Below are positions 56,331-64,000 of a stretch of DNA of 64,000 bases, one piece after another. This DNA comes from Allorhodoferax sp032337135. Its GTDB lineage: Bacteria > Pseudomonadota > Gammaproteobacteria > Burkholderiales > Burkholderiaceae_C. A program made the position numbers and the translations under genes. Position 1 is the stretch's first letter. Each line of letters begins with the position of its first letter. The notes beneath the pieces were generated by a model. It was not told where the DNA came from and made no database searches. It saw nothing but the letters and a program-made list of their open reading frames with translations. The stretch is from contig NZ_JAVXZZ010000002.1 of the NCBI RefSeq assembly GCF_032337135.1, forward strand, positions 992,001 to 1,056,000, read 5' to 3'.

Positions 56331-57626
56331 ATGACCCCACCCGCCCCTGCTTCCGCCCGCCCCCCGGCGGCCACTCTGCTGCGTGCCATGTTCGACGCCG
56401 CCGTCGCCAGCGCGCAACCCGCGCGCTGCGTGGCACCGCACCTCCCCTCGCCCGCCGAGCTTGGCAACGGCCGCCTGATCGTCATCGGCGCCGGCAAGGC
56501 CTCGGCCGCCATGGCGCAAGCCGTAGAAGCGCAGTGGCAGGGTCCGCTGTCGGGCTTGGTAGTCACCCGCTATGGCTACGCTGCACCCTGCCAACGCATT
56601 GAGATCGTCGAAGCGGCCCACCCGGTGCCCGATGCCGCGGGCCTCACGGCTGCCCAGCGCATGCTGGCACTGGTGCAAGGCCTACGCCCTGAAGACCTGG
56701 TGCTGTGCCTAATCTCCGGTGGGGGCTCGTCCCTGCTGCCCCTGCCCTTGCCCGGCATCACGCTCGAAGACAAGCAGGCGGTGAACCGCGCCCTGCTGCG
56801 CAGTGGCGCCAGCATCCGCGAGATGAACTGCGTGCGCCGCCACCTCTCAAGCATCAAGGGCGGGCGCCTCGCAGCAGCGTGCTGGCCGGCCCGGGTACTC
56901 ACCCTGCTGATTTCCGATGTGCCGGGCGACGACCCGATCGACATTGCCTCCGGCCCGACAGTACCCGACCCGACCACCTGTGCCGATGCGCTGGACATCG
57001 TGCGCCGCTACGCACTGGAGTTGCACCCTGCGGTGATGGACGTGCTGCACAGTGCACAGGCCGAATCGGTCAAGCCGGGCGATCCGCGGCTGGCGCGCGC
57101 CCAGGTGCGCACCATTGCCGCGCCGCAGCTGGCGCTCGAAGCCGCAGCGGCAGTCGCCCGTAGCGCAGGCTATACCCCCTACATCCTGGGTGACGCCATC
57201 GAGGGCGAGGCCCGTGACGTGGGCAAGGTGCTGGCAGGTATCGCGTTGCAGGTGGCCCAGCGCGGGCAACCATTTGCCTCGCCCTGTGTGCTGCTCTCCG
57301 GGGGCGAAACCACGGTCACCGTGCGAGGCAACGGGCGTGGCGGGCGCAACGTGGAGTGCCTGCTGTCCATGGCGACCGCGCTGGGCGGCCACCCGCGCAT
57401 CCACGCCCTGGCCGCCGACACCGACGGCGTGGACGGTGCCGAGGAGATTGCCGGCGCCCTGCTCTGGCCCGACACCGTAGCCCGCGCCTTGGCACTGGGC
57501 ATCAAGCCACTGGATGCGCTGGCCAACAACGACGGCCACGGCTTCTTCCAGGCCCTGGGCGACTCGGTGGTGACCGGGCCAACCCAGACCAACGTCAACG
57601 ACTTCCGCGCCATCGTCATCGACTGA
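56331..57626 (+). CDS. glycerate 2-kinase (GckA/TtuD, DUF4147-MOFRL)
   Basis: A 431-residue two-domain protein. The N-terminal DUF4147 domain has RLIVIGAGKASAAMAQAVEA, LCLISGGGSSLLPLP, NCVRRHLSSIKGGRLAAAC and DVPGDDPIDIASGPTVPD; the C-terminal MOFRL domain has VLLSGGETTVTVRGNGRGGR. Such enzymes phosphorylate D-glycerate to 2-phosphoglycerate; older annotations call them hydroxypyruvate reductase (TtuD). It would return glycerate from glyoxylate metabolism to central carbon. ATG 56331 is chosen, as codons upstream in frame are not conserved. Confidence 0.9.
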   Translation: MTPPAPASARPPAATLLRAMFDAAVASAQPARCVAPHLPSPAELGNGRLIVIGAGKASAAMAQAVEAQWQGPLSGLVVTRYGYAAPCQRIEIVEAAHPVPDAAGLTAAQRMLALVQGLRPEDLVLCLISGGGSSLLPLPLPGITLEDKQAVNRALLRSGASIREMNCVRRHLSSIKGGRLAAACWPARVLTLLISDVPGDDPIDIASGPTVPDPTTCADALDIVRRYALELHPAVMDVLHSAQAESVKPGDPRLARAQVRTIAAPQLALEAAAAVARSAGYTPYILGDAIEGEARDVGKVLAGIALQVAQRGQPFASPCVLLSGGETTVTVRGNGRGGRNVECLLSMATALGGHPRIHALAADTDGVDGAEEIAGALLWPDTVARALALGIKPLDALANNDGHGFFQALGDSVVTGPTQTNVNDFRAIVID

Positions 57627-57630
57627 CAAG

Positions 57631-57676
57631 AAAAAAGCGCAGTCGCTATCGAATAGATAGCTGTCTGCGCTTTTTC
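57631..57676. terminator. bidirectional terminator built on a dispersed-repeat copy
   Basis: AAAAAGCGCAGTCGCTATC and GATAGCTGTCTGCGCTTTTT pair almost fully (one or two mismatches) around GAATA, with A/T runs on both sides. It lies between the convergent glycerate kinase and acyl-CoA dehydrogenase genes. The core matches the dispersed repeat (57636-57672), so the repeat has been taken on as the terminator. Confidence 0.8.
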
Positions 57677-57718
57677 CATGCGGGCCAGGGGCGAATTTCG
57701 CCCCTCATTCGACTGAAA

Positions 57719-59542
57719 TCAGGCGAATGCGAAGTGCTCGTTGTCCAGCTGCATCACCGACTTCGTGGGCGCCAAGGCGCCTGTGCGGTGGGCATTGGCG
57801 CGGGGCAACAGGCGCTCGAAGTAGAACTCGGCGGTCTGGATCTTGGAGCGGTAGAACTCGGCCGATTCCTTGCCGGCGCCGCTGTCCAGCAGTTCTTGGG
57901 CCTTGGCAGCCTGCACCGCCCAGTAGTAACCCATCATCACGAAGCCGGAGTACATCAGGTAGTCGTAGCTGGCAGCGCCCACCACTTCCTTGTCCTTCGG
58001 CGCACGCAGCATGATGGCCGTGGTCAGCACATTCCATTCTGCGGCACGGGCTGCCAGGGCGCGGGCCATGGCACCCAGGGCACCACGCTTGAGCAGGTTG
58101 GGCTTGGCGAACTTCACCATCTGCAGGGTGAAATCACGCACGCACTTGCCCTTGCTCGACAGCAGGACCTTGCGGCCCAGCAAATCCAGTGCCTGGATGC
58201 CGGTAGTGCCTTCGTAGAGGGTGGAGATACGGGCATCGCGCACGATCTGCTCCATGCCGTGCTCCTTGATGTAGCCATGGCCACCGAACACCTGCACGCC
58301 CAGGTTGGCTGCTTCCAGGCCCATCTCGGTCAGGAAGCCCTTGAGGATGGGGGTATAGAAGCCCAGTTGGCCGTCGTACTTCTTGTAGGCCTTGTCGTCC
58401 TTGGCGGCGACCGCATTGAACATCAGGTCGCCGGTCTTGAGCGCGTCGTAGATCATGGCGCGGCCACCTTCGGCAATCGCCTTCTGGGTCAGCAGCATGC
58501 GGCGCACATCGGGGTGCCAGATCAGCGCGTCGGCCTTGGCCTCCGGTTCCTTCTTGCCGGACAGGGCACGCATGGAGCGGCGGTCCTTGGCGTAAGGCAA
58601 GGCGCCCTGGAAGGCCGCTTCAGCATGGCATACGCCCTGCACGGCGGTACCCAGGCGGGCCGTGTTCATGAAGGTGAACATGGCTTCCAGACCGCGGTTG
58701 GGCTCGAACACCATGAAGCCTTCGGCCTCATCGAAGTTCAGCACCGCGGTGGCGGAGGCACGGATGCCCATCTTGTGCTCGATGGAGCCGCAGGTGACGG
58801 TGTTGCGCTCGCCCTTGTTGCCTTGGGCGTCGACCTTGAACTTCGGCACCACGAACAGCGAAATGCCGCGGGTGCCTTCGGGTGCATCGGGCAAGCGGGC
58901 CAGCACGATGTGGACGATGTTCTCGGTCAGGTCGTGTTCACCGGCAGAGATGAAGATCTTGGTGCCGGTGATTTTGTAGCTGCCGTCGGCCTGGGGCACG
59001 GCCTTGGTCTTCACCTGGGCCAGGTCGGTACCGCACTGGGGCTCGGTCAGGCACATGGTGCCCGACCATTCGCCGGAGACCAGCTTGGGGATGTACTGGG
59101 CCTTCTGTTCGTCGCTGCCGTACTGCATCAGCGTGTTGATGCAGCCCACGCTCAGGCCCGGATACATGGTGAAGGACCAGTTGGCTGTTCCCATCATTTC
59201 CGACTTGAAGATGTTGAAGGACATGGGCAGGCCCTGGCCACCGAACTCTTCGGGGAAGGACAGGCCTTGCCAGCCACCTTCTACGAAGGCCTGGTAGGCT
59301 TCCTTGAAGCCCTTGGGGGTGGTCACTTCGCCATTGTTGAAGTGGCAGCCTTCCTGGTCACCACTGTGGTTCAGGGGCGCCAGCACTTCTTCGCACAGCT
59401 GGGCGGCACCTTCCAGAATGGCGTCCACAGTTTCCTGGTCAGCATCCTTGCCGTTGGGCAAAGAGGCGTAGTGCGCGGGGTAGTCCAGCACTTCGTTCAT
59501 CAGGAAGCGCATGTCGCGCAGGGGGGCTTTGTATTGGGACAT
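57719..59542 (-). CDS. acyl-CoA dehydrogenase
   Basis: A 607-residue FAD-dependent acyl-CoA dehydrogenase of the long form with an extra C-terminal domain. Segments are GGWQGLSFPEEFGGQGLPMS, TMCLTEPQCGTDLAQVKTKA, TKIFISAGEHDL and YEGTTGIQALDLLGRKVLLS. It carries out the first step of beta-oxidation. The last gene of fabG-maoC-thiolase-dehydrogenase, starting 26 bases after the thiolase stop. Chain length specificity cannot be read. Confidence 0.93.
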   Translation of the reverse strand: MSQYKAPLRDMRFLMNEVLDYPAHYASLPNGKDADQETVDAILEGAAQLCEEVLAPLNHSGDQEGCHFNNGEVTTPKGFKEAYQAFVEGGWQGLSFPEEFGGQGLPMSFNIFKSEMMGTANWSFTMYPGLSVGCINTLMQYGSDEQKAQYIPKLVSGEWSGTMCLTEPQCGTDLAQVKTKAVPQADGSYKITGTKIFISAGEHDLTENIVHIVLARLPDAPEGTRGISLFVVPKFKVDAQGNKGERNTVTCGSIEHKMGIRASATAVLNFDEAEGFMVFEPNRGLEAMFTFMNTARLGTAVQGVCHAEAAFQGALPYAKDRRSMRALSGKKEPEAKADALIWHPDVRRMLLTQKAIAEGGRAMIYDALKTGDLMFNAVAAKDDKAYKKYDGQLGFYTPILKGFLTEMGLEAANLGVQVFGGHGYIKEHGMEQIVRDARISTLYEGTTGIQALDLLGRKVLLSSKGKCVRDFTLQMVKFAKPNLLKRGALGAMARALAARAAEWNVLTTAIMLRAPKDKEVVGAASYDYLMYSGFVMMGYYWAVQAAKAQELLDSGAGKESAEFYRSKIQTAEFYFERLLPRANAHRTGALAPTKSVMQLDNEHFAFA

Positions 59543-59568
59543 GGTGTGTTACTCCTGCGGTTGGAAGA

Positions 59569-60888
59569 TCAACGTTCGATGATGGCGACAACGCCTTGGC
59601 CACCTGCGGCGCAGATGGAGATCAGGCCGCGGCCGGAACCTTTCTGGTCCAGCATCTTGGCCAGGTTGGCCACGATGCGGCCACCGGTGGCGGCAAAGGG
59701 GTGACCGGCGGCCAGCGAGCTGCCGTTCACGTTGAGCTTGCTGCGGTCGATCTTGCCCAGGGGCTTGGACAGGCCGAGCTTTTCCTTGCAGAAGGCCTTG
59801 TCTTCCCAGGCCTTCAGGGTGCACAGCACCTGCGCAGCAAAGGCTTCGTGGATTTCGTAGAAGTCGAAGTCCTGCAGGCTCAGGCCCGCACGCTCCAGCA
59901 TGCGCGGCACGGCGTAGGCCGGGGCCATGAGCAGGCCTTCCTTCTTGTCGAAGAAGTCCACCGCAGCCACTTCACTGAACGTGAGATAGGCCAGCACCGG
60001 CAGGCCACGCTCAGCAGCCCACGCTTCGCTGGCCAGCAGCACGGCAGAGGCGCCATCGGTCAGGGGGGTGGAGTTGCCGGGAGTCAGCGTGCCCTGTTCG
60101 GGGCGCACCTTCTTGTCGAAACAGGGCTTCAGGCTGCGCAGCTTCTCGATGGTCAGGTCGGCACGCAGGTTGTTGTCCTTGGACACGCCCTTGTAGGGGG
60201 TCATCAGGTCATTGAAGAAACCTTCCTCGTAGGCACGGGCCAGGTTCTGGTGGCTGGCCAGCGCCAGGGCGTCCTGGTCTTCGCGGCTGATGTCCCATTC
60301 CTTGGCCATCAGTTCGCAGTGTTCACCCATGGAGAAGCCGGTGCGGGGTTCACCGTTGCGCGGCAGTGCGGGCTGCACCAGCATGTTGGGGCGCACCTTG
60401 GCCAACGCGCTCAGGCGCTGGGGCATGGTCTTGGCACGGCTGGCTTCGAGCAGGATCTTGCGCAGCTTCTCGTTCAGGCCCATGGGCGCGTCCGACGTGG
60501 TGTCCACACCGCCGGCAATGCCGCACTCGATGTGGCCCAGGGCGATCTTGTTGGCCACCAGCATGGCGGCTTCCAGACCGGTGCCGCAGGCTTGCTGGAT
60601 GTCAAAAGCGGGTGTGTCGCGCGACAGCGTGGTGGACAGCACCGACTCACGCACCAGGTTGAAGTCACGGGCATGCTTCATCACGGCACCACCCACCACC
60701 TCGCCCAGGCGCTCGCCGTGCAGGTTGAAGCGGTCCACCAGGCCTTGCAGCATGGCGGTGAACATGTCCTGGTTGGAGGCGTTGGAGTAGACGGTGTTGG
60801 AGCGGGCAAACGGGATGCGGTTGCCGCCGATGATGGCCACACGGCGTACGCCGGTTGCGGTGGCGGCGGAAGTCTTGGTCTTGCTCAT
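59569..60888 (-). CDS. acetyl-CoA C-acyltransferase (FadI-like thiolase)
   Basis: A 439-residue thiolase. The nucleophilic cysteine is in QQACGTGLEAAMLVANKIA near residue 102, the histidine in LAAGHPFAATGGRIVANLAK near 395, and the second cysteine in SICAAGGQGVVAIIE at the C-terminus. Its length and the FATGGR variant match FadI rather than PhaA. It cleaves 3-ketoacyl-CoA in beta-oxidation. It starts after a 186-base gap containing a long inverted repeat. Confidence 0.93.
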   Translation of the reverse strand: MSKTKTSAATATGVRRVAIIGGNRIPFARSNTVYSNASNQDMFTAMLQGLVDRFNLHGERLGEVVGGAVMKHARDFNLVRESVLSTTLSRDTPAFDIQQACGTGLEAAMLVANKIALGHIECGIAGGVDTTSDAPMGLNEKLRKILLEASRAKTMPQRLSALAKVRPNMLVQPALPRNGEPRTGFSMGEHCELMAKEWDISREDQDALALASHQNLARAYEEGFFNDLMTPYKGVSKDNNLRADLTIEKLRSLKPCFDKKVRPEQGTLTPGNSTPLTDGASAVLLASEAWAAERGLPVLAYLTFSEVAAVDFFDKKEGLLMAPAYAVPRMLERAGLSLQDFDFYEIHEAFAAQVLCTLKAWEDKAFCKEKLGLSKPLGKIDRSKLNVNGSSLAAGHPFAATGGRIVANLAKMLDQKGSGRGLISICAAGGQGVVAIIER

Positions 60889-60927
60889 GGTGTTCTTTCA
60901 GTATTCGGTTGAAGGGTTCAGGCGGCA

Positions 60928-61081
60928 GAGTGCATCCGTGGAATCGCAGCCAAGCGGCTGCACAGCGGCGCAGCAGGCAAGGCGCAAAGCACAGCCGGGC
61001 TCTCTGCCCGGCGCGCATTTGCAACGCCGCATGGTGCGTCGAGGGGCAGCCGAGTGGTTGCGAATTTCATGGATTCACTCT
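60928..61081. repeat. long imperfect inverted repeat between maoC and thiolase genes
   Basis: The plus strand from 60928 (GAGTGCATCCGTGGAATCGC then AGCCAAGCGGCTGC) resembles the minus strand from about 61081 (GAGTGAATCCATGAAATTCG then CAACCACTCGGCTGC). The inner arms GGCAAGGCGCAAAGC and GCATTTGCAACGCC also correspond, and GCCGGGC/GCCCGGC forms the centre. The whole gap could thus fold into one long structure. It looks like a mobile-repeat remnant or structured spacer. Confidence 0.55.
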
Positions 61082-61962
61082 GCTGGGGTGTAGGCCAGTT
61101 GGGCGCGCAGGTGGGGCTTGTCGCCCTTGGCGTTGCGCACTTCGAAAATCGCGTTGTGGGGCTGCTTGCCCTTGACCTGGCGTGTCGACCACAGCGAAGC
61201 GCGGCCGGGCAGGTACAGCGGGGTCTTGAACTCCACCGTCACTTCGGCCTTCTCGATGGGCTGGCGCGGCAGCATGGCGGCCAGCGCACGGGCCTTGGTC
61301 CACAGTCCATGGGCGATGGCCTGGCGGAAACCAAACAGCTTGGCCGAAGCTGCTGTCAGGTGGATCGGGTTCATGTCGCCGGACACCAGACCGTAGCGGC
61401 GGCCGATGTCGGCCGGGGCGCTGAAGGTGGTCTGGCAGGACAGGTCCACATCAGCGCTCAGGGCGCTGGCGTATTCCTTGCCCACCGGGTTCTTCACGCC
61501 GATGCGCAGGGCCGTCATGGTGCCTTCCCACACGAGTTCGTCGTCGCGGGAGATGGCGAATTCCAACGTGAAGATCTGGCCCTTCTCGTGCGCCAGCAAT
61601 TCACCGGTGCGCATTTCCACGCGCAGCACGTCGCCCACGTTCAGCTTCTTGTGTTGAACGATGCGGTTGCCCAGGTGCACCGTGCCCATGGCGGGCCAGG
61701 GGCAGTACTCGGAGGCAAAGAACTCCATGGCCAGCGGGAAGGTCAGCATCTGCGGGTACAGCACCGGCACGCCGGCCTCGGGCTTGAAGCCACACACCTT
61801 GGCGTAGGCGGCCACTTCCGCGGCGTCGAGCTTGACTGCGGGGCGCACGTAGGTGACGGGCTTCAATGCCTTGACCGCACCGGGGCGCTTGCGGCTGGAC
61901 AGCAGCGCACCTGCGTACATCTGCGCGGCGTGCTTCGGGCTGGTGATTTCGATGGTGGTCAT
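61075..61962 (-). CDS. MaoC family dehydratase (acyl-CoA hydratase)
   Basis: A 295-residue double hot-dog protein. The hydratase-2 motif GDMNPIHLTAASAKLFGFRQ with the catalytic Asp and His lies near residue 205, followed by AIAHGLWTKARALA. It hydrates trans-2-enoyl-CoA, likely giving the (R)-3-hydroxyacyl-CoA. ATG 61962 has AAGGAAA eight bases upstream; ATG 61986, overlapping the fabG stop (TAATG), is the alternative and adds MAAKKETT. Between the FabG-like gene and the inverted repeat. Confidence 0.9.
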   Translation of the reverse strand: MTTIEITSPKHAAQMYAGALLSSRKRPGAVKALKPVTYVRPAVKLDAAEVAAYAKVCGFKPEAGVPVLYPQMLTFPLAMEFFASEYCPWPAMGTVHLGNRIVQHKKLNVGDVLRVEMRTGELLAHEKGQIFTLEFAISRDDELVWEGTMTALRIGVKNPVGKEYASALSADVDLSCQTTFSAPADIGRRYGLVSGDMNPIHLTAASAKLFGFRQAIAHGLWTKARALAAMLPRQPIEKAEVTVEFKTPLYLPGRASLWSTRQVKGKQPHNAIFEVRNAKGDKPHLRAQLAYTPAE

Positions 61963-61985
61963 CGTGGTTTCCTTCTTGGCAGCCA

Positions 61986-63395
61986 TTACGCACCCATGAT
62001 GCTTTGGCCGCAGACACGCACCACATTACCGGTGATGCCGGCCGATGCGGGAGACGCAAACCAGCAGATGGCCTCGGCCACGTCCACGGGCAGGCCGCCC
62101 TGGCTCATGGAGTTCATGCGGCGGCCGGCTTCGCGGATCGCGAAGGGAATGGCGGCGGTCATGGCGGTCTCAATAAAGCCCGGAGCCACGGCGTTGATGG
62201 TGATGCCCCTCCGTGCGAACACCGGCGCATTGCTCTGCACCATCCCCACCACGCCGGCCTTTGACAGCGCGTAGTTGGTTTGGCCCATGTTGCCGGCAAT
62301 GCCGGAGATGGACGACACGCAGACAATGCGGCCGCCGTCCTTCAGGGCGCCGGACTCCACCAGCGCGTCGTTGATGCGCTCTTGCGTGGACAGGTTCACG
62401 TTCACCACCATCTGCCACAGGTGTTCCTTCATGTTGGCAATGGTCTTGTCGCGGGTGATGCCGGCGTTGTGCACGATCACGTCCCAGCCGCCATCCGCCT
62501 TGGCGGCATCGACCAGCGCTTGGGGGGCTTCAGCAGCGCCAATGTCCAGGGCAATGGCCTTGCCACCGATCTTGGCGGCTACTGCGTCCAGCCCTTCCTT
62601 GGCTTGGGGCACGTCCAGGCAGATCACGCTGGCGCCTTCGCGGGCCATGACTTCGGCAATGGAGGCACCGATGCCGCGCGATGCGCCGGTCACCAGCACC
62701 TTCTTGCCTGCCAGGGGCGCGGCCCAATCAGCGGGAGCGGCACCCGCACCCACCGGCTTGCCGATGCGGATGACCTGGGCCGAAACGTAGGCACTACGCG
62801 GCGACAGCAGGAAGCGCAGGGTGGAGTCGAGCTGGCCTTCGGCGCCCTCGGCCACGTAGACCAGCTGCACACCGATGGCCTTCTTCAGTTCCTTGGCCAG
62901 CGAGCGGCTCAGGCCTTCCAGCGCGCGCTGGATGGTGGCCTGGCGTGGCGATGCGCAGGCTTCGGGCGGGCGGCCCAGGATAACCACGCGGCCGCACTGC
63001 AGTACCGAGCGGGCGGCATCGTGGAAGAACTGGTACAGGGCGTCGGACTGGGTGCTGTCGGTCAGGCCGGTCGCGTCAAACACCAGTGCCTTGACCTTCT
63101 CGCCGGGCTTGCCTTCGCTGCCCCAGCGGCCGGTCATCAAGCCGGCCTTGTTGGCAATGGGAGTCCACTGCGGCAGCTGGGAGTGGGCCACCGTCTGCGC
63201 CCCCACAGATGCAAAAAAGGACGCCAAAGCGTCCAACAACTGCGGTTCACCGCCGCCACCCACCAGTACCGTGCCCTTGATGACGGGCTGGCCGGCCTTG
63301 TAGCGCTCCAGTACGAGCGGCTTGGGCAGGCCCAGCGCTTCGGCCAGCTTGGCGCCCACGGGGGAATTGGCGAAATTGAGATAAGAGTCAGACAT
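61986..63395 (-). CDS. 3-oxoacyl-ACP reductase-like SDR (FabG4 type)
   Basis: A 469-residue protein with a Rossmann-like N-terminal half lacking a catalytic site and a C-terminal short-chain dehydrogenase domain from about 215. KVLVTGASRGIGASIAEVMA is the NAD(P) loop, VHNAGITRD follows, the serine is in CVSSISGIAGNMG and the Tyr-Lys pair in TNYALSKAG. Such long FabG4 enzymes act on 3-oxoacyl-CoA. First gene of the beta-oxidation operon. Two TetR-type operators lie 34-98 bases upstream of ATG 63395. Confidence 0.92.
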   Translation of the reverse strand: MSDSYLNFANSPVGAKLAEALGLPKPLVLERYKAGQPVIKGTVLVGGGGEPQLLDALASFFASVGAQTVAHSQLPQWTPIANKAGLMTGRWGSEGKPGEKVKALVFDATGLTDSTQSDALYQFFHDAARSVLQCGRVVILGRPPEACASPRQATIQRALEGLSRSLAKELKKAIGVQLVYVAEGAEGQLDSTLRFLLSPRSAYVSAQVIRIGKPVGAGAAPADWAAPLAGKKVLVTGASRGIGASIAEVMAREGASVICLDVPQAKEGLDAVAAKIGGKAIALDIGAAEAPQALVDAAKADGGWDVIVHNAGITRDKTIANMKEHLWQMVVNVNLSTQERINDALVESGALKDGGRIVCVSSISGIAGNMGQTNYALSKAGVVGMVQSNAPVFARRGITINAVAPGFIETAMTAAIPFAIREAGRRMNSMSQGGLPVDVAEAICWFASPASAGITGNVVRVCGQSIMGA

Positions 63396-63428
63396 GTTTC
63401 GGGTTCCAAACAGTTGTTTTTCGTCATC

Positions 63429-63493
63429 TTGGTACGGATAAGTACCAATTCGAACGATCATGCTTTTTAAGGATTGGTACTGTCAAGTACCAT
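63429..63493. promoter_or_regulatory. two TTGGTAC-N6-GTACCA operators between fabG4 and tetR
   Basis: TTGGTACGGATAAGTACCAA (63429-63448) and TTGGTACTGTCAAGTACCAT (63474-63493) share the arms TTGGTAC and GTACCA with a 6-base spacer and start 45 bases apart. They lie in the 150-base divergent gap, one near each gene. They are most likely the binding sites of the TetR-type regulator encoded next door, giving both autoregulation and control of the beta-oxidation operon. Confidence 0.8.
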
Positions 63494-63545
63494 CTGTCGC
63501 GATTGCTAGACGCCTGCACCTAATTTGCCGCTACGATTCACTGCT

Positions 63546-64000
63546 ATGGAAACCGCTGCCCCGCTTGCCACCGTCGAGGAGCCCACCACTGCCAGCACCC
63601 ACCGCCGTCGCCTGTTCGAAGGCATGGCACGGGCCGTGGCGGCCCAGGGCTTTGCCGCCTGCACCATTGCCGACATCGTGCGCGAAGCGGCAGTGTCGCG
63701 GCGCACCTTCTACGAACACTTCCAGACCAAGGCCGACTGCCTGATCGCCATGTACGAGTCGGCCAGCCGAAACGCCCTGCGCCAGCTGCAGGCCATGCTG
63801 GACCCGACCCGCCACTGGCAGCAACAGGTGGAAGGCGCCATGACTGCCTACCTGGGCGTGCTGGCCGACAACCCCGTGGTGCTGCGGGCCCTGTTCATCG
63901 ACATCCTGAGCCTGGGCACCGAGGGCCTGGCGGCACGCCGACGCGTGAACCACGAGATTGCCGAATTCCTGCTCAGCGTGGTCAACCCCAAACGCGACCA
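63546..64000 (+). CDS. TetR family transcriptional regulator, N-terminal part (runs off window)
   Basis: At least 151 residues of a TetR-family repressor. The helix-turn-helix reads FAACTIADIVREAAVSRRTF followed by YEHFQTKADCLIAMYES, the hallmark of the family. The ligand domain begins LGVLADNPVVLRALFIDIL. It is divergent from a FabG4-MaoC-thiolase-dehydrogenase operon, so an acyl-CoA is the probable inducer (inference). ATG 63546 is the first in-frame start before the DNA-binding domain. Confidence 0.9.
   Translation, partial: METAAPLATVEEPTTASTHRRRLFEGMARAVAAQGFAACTIADIVREAAVSRRTFYEHFQTKADCLIAMYESASRNALRQLQAMLDPTRHWQQQVEGAMTAYLGVLADNPVVLRALFIDILSLGTEGLAARRRVNHEIAEFLLSVVNPKRD

Noticed and set aside
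1..64000. CRISPR arrays, insertion sequences, prophage or integrase genes
   Set aside because: No regularly spaced repeats, transposase, integrase or phage structural motifs were found on either strand.

Overview
The window reads as a chromosomal segment of a betaproteobacterium of the order Burkholderiales, most likely family Comamonadaceae (Acidovorax/Simplicispira-like). Support: high GC, a phaC-phaA-phaB polyhydroxybutyrate operon, the thrS-infC-rpmI-rplT-pheS-pheT-ihfA-merR-tRNA-Pro order, a zapA-6S RNA pair, a FadE/FadI/MaoC/FabG beta-oxidation operon, and a short palindromic repeat scattered through genes and gaps, a pattern I associate with that family. No phage, plasmid, CRISPR, transposase or restriction system was seen.

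Layout. 1-4.75 kb: end of a PhoD-type phosphatase gene, a FrnE-type thioredoxin-fold protein, a membrane methyltransferase-like protein, a PLP aminotransferase, endonuclease III and an HDOD protein. 4.7-21 kb: a cobalamin supercluster on the minus strand, led by a cobalamin riboswitch and btuB, then cobB, a cobalamin-binding protein, cobU, btuFCD, a 2Fe-2S protein, cobO, cbiB, cobD, the 7-deazaguanine genes queE and queD, and cobQ. A second cobalamin riboswitch then drives cobT-cobS-cobC. Most junctions are ATGA overlaps. Uptake, adenosylation, aminopropanol arm, nucleotide loop and two amidations are present; corrin-ring assembly genes are not. 21-22.6 kb: zapB-like, zapA, 6S RNA, TauE/SafE permease. 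22.6-26.4 kb: an HD-GYP protein overlapping a PAS-GGDEF-EAL protein (cyclic-di-GMP turnover). 26.6-30.4 kb: phaCAB. 30.4-39.8 kb: mixed housekeeping genes including a DEDDh exonuclease-GIY-YIG fusion, a PAP2 phosphatase gene with an in-frame stop, thymidine kinase, a PQQ-type sugar dehydrogenase and Hsp20. 39.9-45.3 kb: hrpA and argA, divergent. 45.4-53.6 kb: tRNA-Pro(GGG) and the translation operon. 53.7-57.6 kb: isocitrate lyase, a radical SAM protein, a glycerate kinase. 57.7-64 kb: a beta-oxidation operon with a divergent TetR gene and two identical-architecture operators between them.

The most interesting items are regulatory. (1) thrS appears to have a transcription attenuator: a 13-residue leader peptide with three Thr codons, an antiterminator strand just after its stop codon, and an intrinsic terminator before thrS. 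(2) queD/queE sit inside a B12-riboswitch operon, which makes sense because the last step of queuosine synthesis can use a B12 enzyme. (3) infC appears to start with the rare codon AUC. (4) At least 11 copies of one short repeat occur, six of them translated in frame. (5) A TGGTAC-N6-GTACCA operator pair lies between the beta-oxidation operon and its TetR gene.
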